The notes beneath the pieces were generated by a model, which was given only the letters and a program-made list of their open reading frames with translations, searched no databases and was not told where the DNA came from. From Dethiothermospora halolimnae (GTDB lineage Bacteria; Bacillota; Clostridia; Tissierellales; VENL01), in contig NZ_JBAKFX010000036.1 in assembly GCF_037577855.1 (NCBI RefSeq), positions 1 to 44,384 on the forward strand: DNA of 44,384 nt, written 5' to 3'. Positions within the stretch are counted from its first letter, which is position 1; every line of letters starts with the position of its first letter. Below, piece after piece: positions 31,145-39,380 of the stretch. The position numbers were made by a program, and so were the translations under genes.

Positions 31145-32452
31145 TTAATATTCAGGATATTGTTCCGGTGCTTTACCTTTTTCTGAGATAATCTCAGGAC
31201 TTGATATTTCAGGCTCTTCACTATTAACTTTTTCTATTTTGATATCAAAAACCCAACTATCACCAAAATCAAACAAATACTTTATTTTTTGCCCCTCATA
31301 TAATCCTACTTCCCCAATCTTAACTTCATCTACCCCAATACCATTACTATCAAAAGGGGACACAAAGCAATAATCAGAATATAATTTTCCATCCATATAA
31401 AAAGCATACAAATGATCATCATCAAAGTTAAAAGCCTTTTGAATCATGTCATGTAAATCTAAAAATGTAGCTTTAGATGATATTTTAATTTTTCTCCATA
31501 GCTTTCCACCTAACGATACTTTAAAAATATAGTTACCACCAGTATTTCCCCTTTTAGCCCTTGGTAATAATTTATTTAATTCTCCCTTTAGAAATAAATC
31601 AGACAATTCCCTTACAAATATATCTTCATCATCATTATTATTTTGTAATTTACTCTCTTTACATTCTCTATCATCTACAAAAAATTCAACTTCATTAGGC
31701 AATTGGGAACCTGGTATAGCTCCAAAGTCTCCCATAGATCTCCTCCAAGGTAAGTTCCAATTAATTATCGGAATACTTAAAAGCCTTTTAGCTAAATCCA
31801 CTCCAAAAGCAGTAGGGGTTATTATTTTTGCATCAAATCGTTTTTTCATGCTATATCCCCTATCCCCATCTTCTTCAACATTCCATATCCCTAGATACGA
31901 AAAATAAAGATGAAAATAGTTCCATCTTTTAATAGATATATCTAGTCGCCCCCTCATTACTTCACTGTGTATTACTACTGGATCACCTGGTTTTGAATCA
32001 GATATATACTTTAAAACCTTCATAACATCTGGTGTTATACCAAAGCCTCTATGATCCAATGAATCAACTTTTTTCCAATCTACATCAATCCATAAAGTTT
32101 TTAACATAAATATGTATTTCTCTGTATCTGTAAGCTTTTTGTACATATCTAATTCCTTATTACCTTCTAAAGAAAGTTTCCCAGCCTTAGCTGGAATCTT
32201 TTTAAATAATTTGCCCCCTATACATAGATGATAAAAAAGATGTAACAATGGATAATAGTTTTGTTCTGAGCCTTTAGTAGCCTTTTCCCAAGGCTCTGCC
32301 ATTAACTCATTGATTACCTTCAAGTCTTTTCTAGAAACATACTCTTTTGTCTTTGTTAATAAAATATCATTATTTTCTATATACTTAATATAATTATCAA
32401 ACTCTTTTACTATATTAGTAACTTCTTTTATATTATAAATACCGTATTCCAT
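31145..32452 (-). CDS. pRiA4b ORF-3-like protein with N-terminal extension
   Basis: Protein of 435 residues. The C-terminal part (about 295-435) is pRiA4b ORF-3-like: YIFKVSLGGKLWRKIKISSK, FLDLHDMIQKAFNFDDDHLY, YLFDFGDSWVFDIKIEKV, and the closing EKGKAPEQYPEY. Residues 1-290 are an unrecognised helical region containing a winged-helix-like stretch (VMKVLKYISDSKPGD). This layout recurs in Clostridia. The ATG follows AAGGAG. It lies 170 bp upstream of a second family member on the same strand and 69 bp downstream of a small acidic protein gene, so the three may form a unit. The function is unknown. Confidence 0.85.
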   Translation of the reverse strand: MEYGIYNIKEVTNIVKEFDNYIKYIENNDILLTKTKEYVSRKDLKVINELMAEPWEKATKGSEQNYYPLLHLFYHLCIGGKLFKKIPAKAGKLSLEGNKELDMYKKLTDTEKYIFMLKTLWIDVDWKKVDSLDHRGFGITPDVMKVLKYISDSKPGDPVVIHSEVMRGRLDISIKRWNYFHLYFSYLGIWNVEEDGDRGYSMKKRFDAKIITPTAFGVDLAKRLLSIPIINWNLPWRRSMGDFGAIPGSQLPNEVEFFVDDRECKESKLQNNNDDEDIFVRELSDLFLKGELNKLLPRAKRGNTGGNYIFKVSLGGKLWRKIKISSKATFLDLHDMIQKAFNFDDDHLYAFYMDGKLYSDYCFVSPFDSNGIGVDEVKIGEVGLYEGQKIKYLFDFGDSWVFDIKIEKVNSEEPEISSPEIISEKGKAPEQYPEY

Positions 32453-32521
32453 TTTTTCATCTCCTTAAGTCTTTTGTTAGAATATTACCGATAAAGATAT
32501 AAAAACTTATATCTCCACCAA

Positions 32522-32806
32522 CTATATTATATGGACTTCCTCATTATAAATACCATTTACATAATTATATTCCTTCAATATACCTTCTTTAAACTCTTCT
32601 TCTGTTAAATCATAATATAAATCAACTCCATCTTCAAGCAAACACTCATATATAATTTCACCTAATACCCTATCTTCCTTTAAAATCTCTTCATATCTCA
32701 TTTCCACTTCATATGGAAAATCTAAACTATATGTGATTGAATCTATATCTCCATCTAGATATGATTTTGTCATCTTTATTAGAAAATCTATATTTGTCTT
32801 TTTCAT
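32522..32806 (-). CDS. Small acidic hypothetical protein
   Basis: Protein of 94 residues, strongly acidic (EDGVDLYYDLTEEEFKEGI) and helical, with an opening FLIKMTKSYLDGDIDSITY. Similar small proteins occur beside toxins and in accessory regions, but I cannot name a family. The ATG at 32806 has AAGGAG at 9 nt; the ATG at 32815 abuts that site. It sits directly upstream of the pRiA4b-like genes. Confidence 0.6.
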   Translation of the reverse strand: MKKTNIDFLIKMTKSYLDGDIDSITYSLDFPYEVEMRYEEILKEDRVLGEIIYECLLEDGVDLYYDLTEEEFKEGILKEYNYVNGIYNEEVHII

Positions 32807-32867
32807 TTTATCCATCTCCTTATATTATCTCTATTATTCATATTGTATCTTTATTTTTCATCTATAT

Positions 32868-33249
32868 ATTATTGCCCTAAATATAAAAATATTAACTTCA
32901 AACCTTATAAACTTAATTCATTAAAAATCCTCTATGACTCTCTTAGAAAAATATATAGTCAATTCATAACTATAGCTTCGAATTCATTGGAAGCTTCCCT
33001 ATTCAACATTTCCCCTGTTCAGTTATTGTCCCTGTTTAGTTGTTCTCCCTGTTTAGTTGTTGGGGGATTCGTAATCCCCCAACTTGATTATCTTTTTATC
33101 TATTATATCATAATAATGTAAGGGCTGAATATATTCAGCCCCTAACTCTTCCCTCTGTGGAAGATCTAATATCTTCCTACAACGCCTATAAGTACACTAT
33201 ATTATCTAAAATTATATTTAAGAATTACTAACTGTTAATGAACTGTCCC
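32868..33249. repeat. Flanking repeat module of the AAA/PD-(D/E)XK genes, copy without gene
   Basis: This 380-bp stretch without a gene matches, in order, the non-coding DNA upstream of the two intact AAA genes: TTGCCCTAAATATAAAA, the CTCTATGACTCTCTT segment, degenerate and one full 29-bp unit ending in GGGGGATTCGTAATCCCCC (33012-33075), the palindrome GGGCTGAATATATTCAGCCC (33122-33141), a segment with CCCTCTGTGGAAGA, and finally AATGAACTGTCCC. The AAA gene expected at its left side is absent. Confidence 0.85.
33237..33249 (+). repeat. Dispersed AATGAACTGTCCC repeat, copy 8
   Basis: Exact short copy at the end of the flanking repeat module. Confidence 0.85.
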
Positions 33250-33306
33250 TATATAGTTATATATAAATAAAATATATAAGTTATAGCCTTATTTTGTTTC
33301 AGAATA

Positions 33307-33315
33307 TGGTATAAT
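33307..33315 (+). promoter_or_regulatory. Extended -10 promoter of the membrane-anchored gene
   Basis: TGGTATAAT (TG-N-TATAAT) lies about 29 bp before the start codon. No clear -35 box is seen, as is common for extended -10 promoters. Confidence 0.5.
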
Positions 33316-33343
33316 GTAAAAAAATACCTGTAGGAGGCTTTTG

Positions 33344-34042
33344 ATGAGAAGATTATTTCAATTTAGATATTTATTTACTATAGCAACTCTAGTTATAGCT
33401 ATCCTATTTACATTATATTCAAAAGATACAGTAAACACTAAGAATAATTTATCTAATCTACAAATAAAAGATTATATACCTAAAAATAATTTATTAAAAG
33501 TGTTTAATGGAGGGTTTGAAAACTTAGGGTCAATATCTATAGTTAAAAATGCCGATGTAGATGAATATGTGATATATAATATAAACTCTGCAACCGGCGG
33601 TATATCGGTTTATAGAGTAACAGATGATTTTATTAAATTGATCTATTTTAAAGGGGAAGTTGAAGTTTTCGATAAAAACTACTCTAGTAAAGATAATAAT
33701 AAAGACACTATAGTTTTAAAGTCTCCTATTAAAAAGGGAACAAGTTGGAAAGACATAAACAATACACAGTATGAAATAACTGGAGTTAACAAAAAAATCA
33801 ATACTCCATCTGGAGATTACAATACACTCGAATTAACATTGGAAAAAAAGGGTTACGAGATAAAAAAATATTATGCAAAAGGATTAGGGGTAGTAAAAAC
33901 CGTTACCAAGGATTTGGAATTTGAAGACCTACAAATAGTTGAAAGTCTCATTAAAGTAGAGAATATTAATCCAGATATACAATTAAATAATGCTGAGAAA
34001 ATAAAGGATTTACTAAACAAGTATTTGAATGATAATCGATAA
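33344..34042 (+). CDS. Membrane-anchored extracytoplasmic hypothetical protein
   Basis: Protein of 232 residues. It has a positive N-terminus and hydrophobic segment LFTIATLVIAILFTLY (residues about 10-27), an N-terminal anchor. The rest is a beta-rich extracellular domain: LQIKDYIPKNN, ENLGSISIV, IVLKSPIKKGTSWKD, INTPSGDYNTLEL, KKYYAKGLGVVKTV. The pattern of KGTSW, TPSGxYxTLE and YYAKGLGxVKTV is one I recall from a widespread group of uncharacterised clostridial envelope proteins. The ATG at 33344 has TAGGAGG at 6 nt. The function is unknown. Confidence 0.75.
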   Translation: MRRLFQFRYLFTIATLVIAILFTLYSKDTVNTKNNLSNLQIKDYIPKNNLLKVFNGGFENLGSISIVKNADVDEYVIYNINSATGGISVYRVTDDFIKLIYFKGEVEVFDKNYSSKDNNKDTIVLKSPIKKGTSWKDINNTQYEITGVNKKINTPSGDYNTLELTLEKKGYEIKKYYAKGLGVVKTVTKDLEFEDLQIVESLIKVENINPDIQLNNAEKIKDLLNKYLNDNR

Positions 34043-34203
34043 TATAAAAAGCATCAAAGATACTACCAGAAAATAGCAAATTTTAACTTATAAATCCTAA
34101 ATACTAAAAGCTAGTATATGTTTTTTTATCAATTTTACTATACTTTTTCTTCTTATTTTTTTCAATAACTTCTATAAAACTGTGCCTTTAATTAAGGTTG
34201 ACA

Positions 34204-34249
34204 AATAACCCCTTTACATTTTTTAATAAAGGGGTTATTGTTATTTTTT
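34204..34249 (+). terminator. Hairpin terminator AATAACCCCTTTA/TAAAGGGGTTATT
   Basis: Thirteen perfect pairs around a 10-nt loop, followed on the plus strand by GTTATTTTTTG. It lies 160 bp after the membrane-anchored gene and 34 bp after the end of the minus-strand gene at 34283, so it could serve both. The remainder of 34043-34203 shows no gene. Confidence 0.75.
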
Positions 34250-34282
34250 GTTTAACTAGCTTATTTCTATCTAGCTGTCACT

Positions 34283-34576
34283 TTAATAAAGTTTACTGTT
34301 TTTGTAGTTTTCACAATAATATTTATTTAAATCTAACATACAATCAAATAAATCTTCTGGATCATTTCTAATAATCATTGGGTTAGTAGGTAAATAAGGC
34401 AAGTTTTTGGACACTGTACCTTCTTCTATAGTTTTCTTCATATCTTCAAGTGTATTACTAATCACCTTATACCTTTTTAAATACTGTAAATCTATTTCTT
34501 CAATATTATCTATATACTTTTTCACTATTCGTTGACATCTATTTGTTTTTCTGATGAATATTGCTTTGTCATACAT
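34283..34576 (-). CDS. Hypothetical protein
   Basis: Soluble, charged protein of 97 residues that I do not recognise (RKTNRCQRIVKKYIDNIEEI, then LPYLPTNPMIIRNDPEDLF). The ATG follows a GGGGAAGTGAT stretch. It lies downstream of the helicase gene and a small relic on the same strand. The well-formed C-terminus and terminator nearby support a real gene, but the evidence is thin. Confidence 0.5.
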   Translation of the reverse strand: MYDKAIFIRKTNRCQRIVKKYIDNIEEIDLQYLKRYKVISNTLEDMKKTIEEGTVSKNLPYLPTNPMIIRNDPEDLFDCMLDLNKYYCENYKNSKLY

Positions 34577-34666
34577 ATCATCACTTCCCCATTATTTAAT
34601 TAGCCACTCTTTATTAACTTTTCTAAGCCGACATTATATTACTCTATTCCCTCTATTTTAAAATAT

Positions 34667-34882
34667 TCAATTTATACTGATTATCTTATTAACCTTTCTA
34701 AAGTTTTTTTCTAATGAACTGTCCCCTTGATTATAGTCAGTATCTAGATATGTAACTTGTTCATTTAATTGTAGTCCTAGTAATTTTAATTCAATATCTC
34801 TCATTAAATCTTTATTTGCTGGATTAGATTCAAGGGTTATTTTAAAAATACCCTGCACTTTTAAGTCCTCTACAAAACCCAA
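34667..34882 (-). pseudogene. Short relic read into the dispersed repeat
   Basis: A frame of 71 codons starting at TTG with no ribosome-binding site, 3 bp after the helicase stop codon. The body (GFVEDLKVQGIFKITLESNP, LKLLGLQLNEQVTYLDTDYN) looks coding. From QGDSSLE onward it is read through the dispersed repeat at 34713-34725 and AT-rich DNA. Probably a fragment of a longer gene; the family is not recognised. Confidence 0.35.
34713..34725 (+). repeat. Dispersed AATGAACTGTCCC repeat, copy 9
   Basis: Exact copy lying inside the frame of the relic at 34667-34882. Confidence 0.85.
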
Positions 34883-34885
34883 ATT

Positions 34886-37800
34886 TTAATAAGAAACTAT
34901 TTTATCCCCATTCAAAACATTATTCTTCTCTGAATTTTTTCTTATATTATCAACTTCTTTAACTTTCCTATTCCCCTTCTTTGTGATTATAAGTTCTTGA
35001 TTAGTTTTATGAATATCTCCCATTTTAATTGATGGACAATAGGTTTTAATTAACTTGTCTATCTTCTTTATCTCAGCTTTAGAATCTTTCCACCAATCTC
35101 TACTCCAGATTCTAATTATCTTCCATCCCCTTGATTCAAGATATCTTTGTCTATGAATATCCCTCTCTCTAGCTGATTTTGAACTATGATATGTAGCTCC
35201 ATCACATTCAATCCCTAAAATATACCTAGAGGTCTTTTCATCATATATTGCTAAGTCAATTTTATATCCTGACACCCCCACCTGAGTATCTACATCGTAT
35301 CCTAAATTTACTAGAGCATCATGTACCTCTATCTCAAAATCACTATCATATTTTTCTTTCTCATTTCTTTCAATGTTTGAATCTATAAAACTATTCAGTA
35401 ACTTTTTAGCTTCTGACCCGTTGTTGTTAGAAATTTCCCTTACATATTGTAAATATTTTTTAAATAATTTAGGTCCTATATTTTTTGTATGATCTATTTT
35501 TAATATCTCAGGTTCAATTGAAGTAATCACATATATTTTCTTCTTAGCTCTACTTATAGCAACATTTAGCCTATTTTCGCCACCATCTTGTGATAATGCA
35601 CCGAAATTAACCGATACTTTTCCATTTTCATTAGGGGCATATCCGATAGAAAAAATAACTATATCCCGTTCATCTCCCTGGACATTTTCAATATTTTTTA
35701 CAAATAAACTAACATCTTCATCCCCATCTTTTCGATTAATTTCAGATGAATATATAGTCTTAAACTTTGGGTCTTCATTTGCCCTTTTCTCCAATAAATC
35801 CTCAATTAAATCTTTTTGATTAATATTAAAGGTTATGATACCTATAGTTTCATTCTCTTTTCTGTTTTCAAATATTTTTCCTATAAGCTCAACAACCTCT
35901 TCAGCTTCCACTATATTTTTTCTATCAATCCACTTACCATCCACCTTAACTCTTTCAATTGGTCTATTATCTAATGTTGTATTTATAACATTAGGAGATA
36001 CTTGTAGTTTGCCATTGTAAAAAGCATAGTTAGAAAAATTAATAAGTTGATCATACTGTGATCTATAGTGATAATTTAAATGGGCTGAATCATAATTAAC
36101 TTTGGCTAGATCCAATAAACTTTCCTCTTCAAAAGCAGCAGCTGTTTCAATACTCATTTCATCTTCCTCAATATCATTATATTTAGATTTAAACATTGAA
36201 CTTGGTTTAAGTTGTTTATCGTCACCGGCTACAACCACCTTTTCTCCCCTATAAATAGTTGGTATAGCATTTTCTATAAATATTTGTGAAGCCTCATCAA
36301 ATATGATCAAATCAAATAAGTTTGATTTCAAAGGTAAAATATCTGATACAGTCTCAGGACCTAATAACCAACAAGGAAAAACATCAAATACAATATCGCT
36401 AAACTCGGTAACATACTTACGTATAGGCCAAAGGGCTCTTTTCTTATTGGCTTGACGTTTAAATTCCCTAAAGTTTCTTTGTTCCATTGAATAGTTCATT
36501 TTTTTATTCCATTTATTTACTAACAATTCAGGAGTTAATTTATTTTTTTCATTCATAAGATTCTTTATATCCTTTGTTATTTCATTGAATCCTAAGCAAT
36601 CATAAAGATGTCTTTTTTCTTCTGATTTCTCTATATCCGATATTTTTATTAAAATAATAAATTCTAACAAACTATCTATAGCCTCTTCTAATTCTTCTTT
36701 ATTACTTGAATTAATAAATCCATATTCCAAAATATCTTTTTCAAGATTTCCTACTGTACTAAGGGTGTAATAGATTTTACGATAACTCTCATAGTCTTCT
36801 ATTCCTTGAACTATTTTATTAAGAGTATTTGTTAGTTCTTCTGAGTTATTGAAAAATTCTTTTATTACCTTAAAATACCCTTCTTCTTTTAATATATCTT
36901 TCACTATATCTATACTTTGCCTTCCTTCAACTAATAACTTATAAAACTTCTTTATCTCTTGTTCTTTATTTTTTCCCCTTTTATTATATTCCTCTTTATT
37001 TTCAAGTTCTTTTTTCTTATTCCTACGATAGTCTAGCCAGTAACTTAAACTCCACCATCTTCCATTATTTAGAGGAACTAATAATCCACTGTTTTCTGAC
37101 TTGTTTATCTCATTTACTAAATTCATCAGTTCCTTTTCAGTAATAGAGTAATCATTATTTATAAATAATTTTACAAGCTTTTCAAAGGTAGTTTTTTCTT
37201 TTCTTTTATTTAATATCTCACGGGATTTATCAACAATACCTTCTACTACATCACTTATCTCTTGAGCTTCTAAATAATCAAAGTTAGAGTCTAACTTTGA
37301 AAGCATATTATTCTTTAATTTCATATTTTTATACTCTATATAAGTATTTATAATTGATCCCCTTTTTAGTTTATCTATAGCTTCTTTTAATTCATCATAT
37401 CGATAATCTTTAAACTGATTATTTTTTCTAAAGGATTTAAATAAATCATATCTTAAGTCTTCCTTAGAAATAATTTTTTTAGTTTTAGTATACATTTGTT
37501 GTAAAGTTAATCCAAACTCTCTAGGCTTATGTAAAGTTATAGCTATATCCTCTAATCTTTTTATTTCTTTATTTATTTTGTCAGATTTATCTGTTATATC
37601 CTCCTGGGGATCCATATTACTACTAATGTTAAAGTCTTCAATTACCTGAGCTACTTTCTCATAAAATGCCTTCTTCCCTTTATTAGCATCGTGTAATAAA
37701 ATAACTTTAGAGTTTAAGCTAGATAGCCTATTATAAATGACATCTAAAGCAGCTCTTTTTTGAGATACCATTAAAACCCGTTTCCCCTTACATAGTGCAT

Positions 37801-38971
37801 CAGTCACAAGATTGGCTATTGTTTGAGACTTTCCTGTTCCAGGAGGTCCATAAATAACAAGCTCGTCAGTATTGTTAACTTTATCAATAGCCTTTTCTTG
37901 ACTATAATCTAAAGAAGTTAGATAATAAGTGTTTTTTTCAGATATCTTTATTTTCTCATCCTGCTTATCCTCTCTTTCTCTTACATCATCACAGCATATA
38001 TCATCATCTCTATTTAATAATAATTTACTTAGTAGCTTATGATTTATATCTTTTTTCTCTAAATATTGATAATCAGTATAAATAGAATTAGATATAGGGA
38101 ATTGTCCTAAGACCATATGATTTTTTAGGATTAACTCACCGATGTTATATTTAGGTAAATTTTTATTTGTGTAATCTAAAAATTTCTCTACTTTCCTTGT
38201 TCCAGTATCCTGTATCTTAATTTTATTCTCATTTAAATAATTTAAAAGTTCTTCTATTATATCATTATCAAATTCAGCTAATTTGTTAAATTCCGTATCA
38301 AAATCCTTCAATTTAATTTCATTATATTTTGCATAAGCAAAAAGAAAGACTTTATTGATTAAAATCTCTTGCCCCTTAATGTTTTGTATATACCACTTAT
38401 TATTTGATTTTGATATTTTTACTGGAAAAAGTAGTATTGGGGCTCTAACAAATGTATTGTCTTGAAAACGTCCTTCAACAAAAGGATAACCTACATATAA
38501 CTCATATCGACCAGATTCTTTTTCAGTGGATTTGATTTCTCTATCTAAATATTTAAGACTTGTAGAATAATCAATAAGTTTATTTACTTCCTTTTCAATC
38601 TTTTCTACTTCTTCTGTTAAGACTTTAGCTTGTGCTTCATTTATACTCTTTTTTATTTTCTCTAATTCAATTGGCTCACTATATTTTTCCTCAGCCTTTA
38701 GTAATTTTTCTTTCTTTTCTTCATCCAATCTCTTTTCTAATTTTTTGATCTCCCTAATCCTTTTTTCATAAGGATCCTCTAACATTAAGACTTTCTTTGT
38801 ACTTTGATCTAACAAAGTACTAACTATATTTTCTAAAAACTCTGGTATAAACTCATTTAGCCTATACAAATCAAAGGATCTTTTCTTATATAGTTTCTTT
38901 AACACTAAACTTCTATTTCTACTACTAAGATTTATTAATCTTTCTTTATATTTACTAAAAATCGCTTTCAT
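34886..38971 (-). CDS. DUF4011-superfamily 1 helicase-Vsr-like nuclease (Hhe-type)
   Basis: Protein of 1361 residues with three parts. The N-terminus (RLINLSSRNRSLVLKKLY, then YELYVGYPFVEGRF and RAPILLFPVKI) fits DUF4011. The helicase core has Walker A YGPPGTGKSQTIANL near 377, DEASQI near 894, VVAGDDKQLKPSSMF, LNYHYRSQYDQLINFSN, ERDIVIFSIGY and RLNVAISRAKK, which are the motifs of AAA_11/AAA_12 superfamily 1 helicases. The C-terminus (about 1210-1310) is a Vsr/DUF559-like PD-(D/E)XK domain: VHDALVNLGYDVDTQVG, YKIDLAIYD, GIECDGATYHSS and ESRGWKIIRIWSRDWW. To my recollection this architecture is the single-gene Hhe antiphage candidate described in large defence screens. The ATG at 38971 follows GGGAGAGGT. 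It sits in repeat-rich accessory DNA, fitting a defence role. Confidence 0.88.
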   Translation of the reverse strand: MKAIFSKYKERLINLSSRNRSLVLKKLYKKRSFDLYRLNEFIPEFLENIVSTLLDQSTKKVLMLEDPYEKRIREIKKLEKRLDEEKKEKLLKAEEKYSEPIELEKIKKSINEAQAKVLTEEVEKIEKEVNKLIDYSTSLKYLDREIKSTEKESGRYELYVGYPFVEGRFQDNTFVRAPILLFPVKISKSNNKWYIQNIKGQEILINKVFLFAYAKYNEIKLKDFDTEFNKLAEFDNDIIEELLNYLNENKIKIQDTGTRKVEKFLDYTNKNLPKYNIGELILKNHMVLGQFPISNSIYTDYQYLEKKDINHKLLSKLLLNRDDDICCDDVREREDKQDEKIKISEKNTYYLTSLDYSQEKAIDKVNNTDELVIYGPPGTGKSQTIANLVTDALCKGKRVLMVSQKRAALDVIYNRLSSLNSKVILLHDANKGKKAFYEKVAQVIEDFNISSNMDPQEDITDKSDKINKEIKRLEDIAITLHKPREFGLTLQQMYTKTKKIISKEDLRYDLFKSFRKNNQFKDYRYDELKEAIDKLKRGSIINTYIEYKNMKLKNNMLSKLDSNFDYLEAQEISDVVEGIVDKSREILNKRKEKTTFEKLVKLFINNDYSITEKELMNLVNEINKSENSGLLVPLNNGRWWSLSYWLDYRRNKKKELENKEEYNKRGKNKEQEIKKFYKLLVEGRQSIDIVKDILKEEGYFKVIKEFFNNSEELTNTLNKIVQGIEDYESYRKIYYTLSTVGNLEKDILEYGFINSSNKEELEEAIDSLLEFIILIKISDIEKSEEKRHLYDCLGFNEITKDIKNLMNEKNKLTPELLVNKWNKKMNYSMEQRNFREFKRQANKKRALWPIRKYVTEFSDIVFDVFPCWLLGPETVSDILPLKSNLFDLIIFDEASQIFIENAIPTIYRGEKVVVAGDDKQLKPSSMFKSKYNDIEEDEMSIETAAAFEEESLLDLAKVNYDSAHLNYHYRSQYDQLINFSNYAFYNGKLQVSPNVINTTLDNRPIERVKVDGKWIDRKNIVEAEEVVELIGKIFENRKENETIGIITFNINQKDLIEDLLEKRANEDPKFKTIYSSEINRKDGDEDVSLFVKNIENVQGDERDIVIFSIGYAPNENGKVSVNFGALSQDGGENRLNVAISRAKKKIYVITSIEPEILKIDHTKNIGPKLFKKYLQYVREISNNNGSEAKKLLNSFIDSNIERNEKEKYDSDFEIEVHDALVNLGYDVDTQVGVSGYKIDLAIYDEKTSRYILGIECDGATYHSSKSARERDIHRQRYLESRGWKIIRIWSRDWWKDSKAEIKKIDKLIKTYCPSIKMGDIHKTNQELIITKKGNRKVKEVDNIRKNSEKNNVLNGDKIVSY

Positions 38972-39380
38972 TTCTACCTCTCCCAACTTAAAATCACAAT
39001 ATCTATATAACGATATGGAAATATAACTATTTATAATTATTATATTTATACAATCTTTCTATCCTTTAAACTTCTAGTATTTATTATAAACTTACTGTAG
39101 TAATTAATTCTTCTTATCCCAATATATATTTTATTTTGACATCTTTTATCAGTAATCAACTTCCATCTGTGACTCATTAAAATATTCTTGTCATTATTTG
39201 TATTCTATATTTAACTTTATTTCTCCTTTTTTAAGAAATTATAAAATTAGTTGCTTTTTATACGATAAAAATATAAATAAAATAACTCCATTCTAGCACT
39301 AGAATGGAGTTATTTTATTTATATTGTAATTTTATTTTTTTGTTAATATCATAACAGAATTGCTTTTCCATATTGAAATT
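38972..39380. other. Intergenic region between helicase and AAA genes
   Basis: AT-rich, with no gene seen. It holds the helicase gene's ribosome-binding site and presumably its promoter, for which no clear consensus is visible. It also holds the 56-nt palindrome listed separately. Directly after the AAA gene's stop, a stretch AAATTTCAATATGGAA (about 39364-39379, minus strand) matches the first codons of the YgjP-like gene that follows the second AAA copy, so that gene was once here too. Confidence 0.6.
39270..39325 (-). terminator. Perfect 27-bp-arm hairpin terminator
   Basis: Arms 39270-39296 and 39299-39325 are exact reverse complements with a 2-nt centre; the core is AACTCCATTCTAG. On the minus strand it is followed by a T-rich run, so it can end the AAA gene at 39381. 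It has the same size and a TAGTGCTA centre like the hairpin at 25870-25925, but unrelated arms. Confidence 0.8.

Noticed and set aside
32733..33121. Plus-strand small genes in the 32.7-33.1 kb region
   Set aside because: They read through the non-coding repeat module and have no ribosome-binding sites or conserved protein features.
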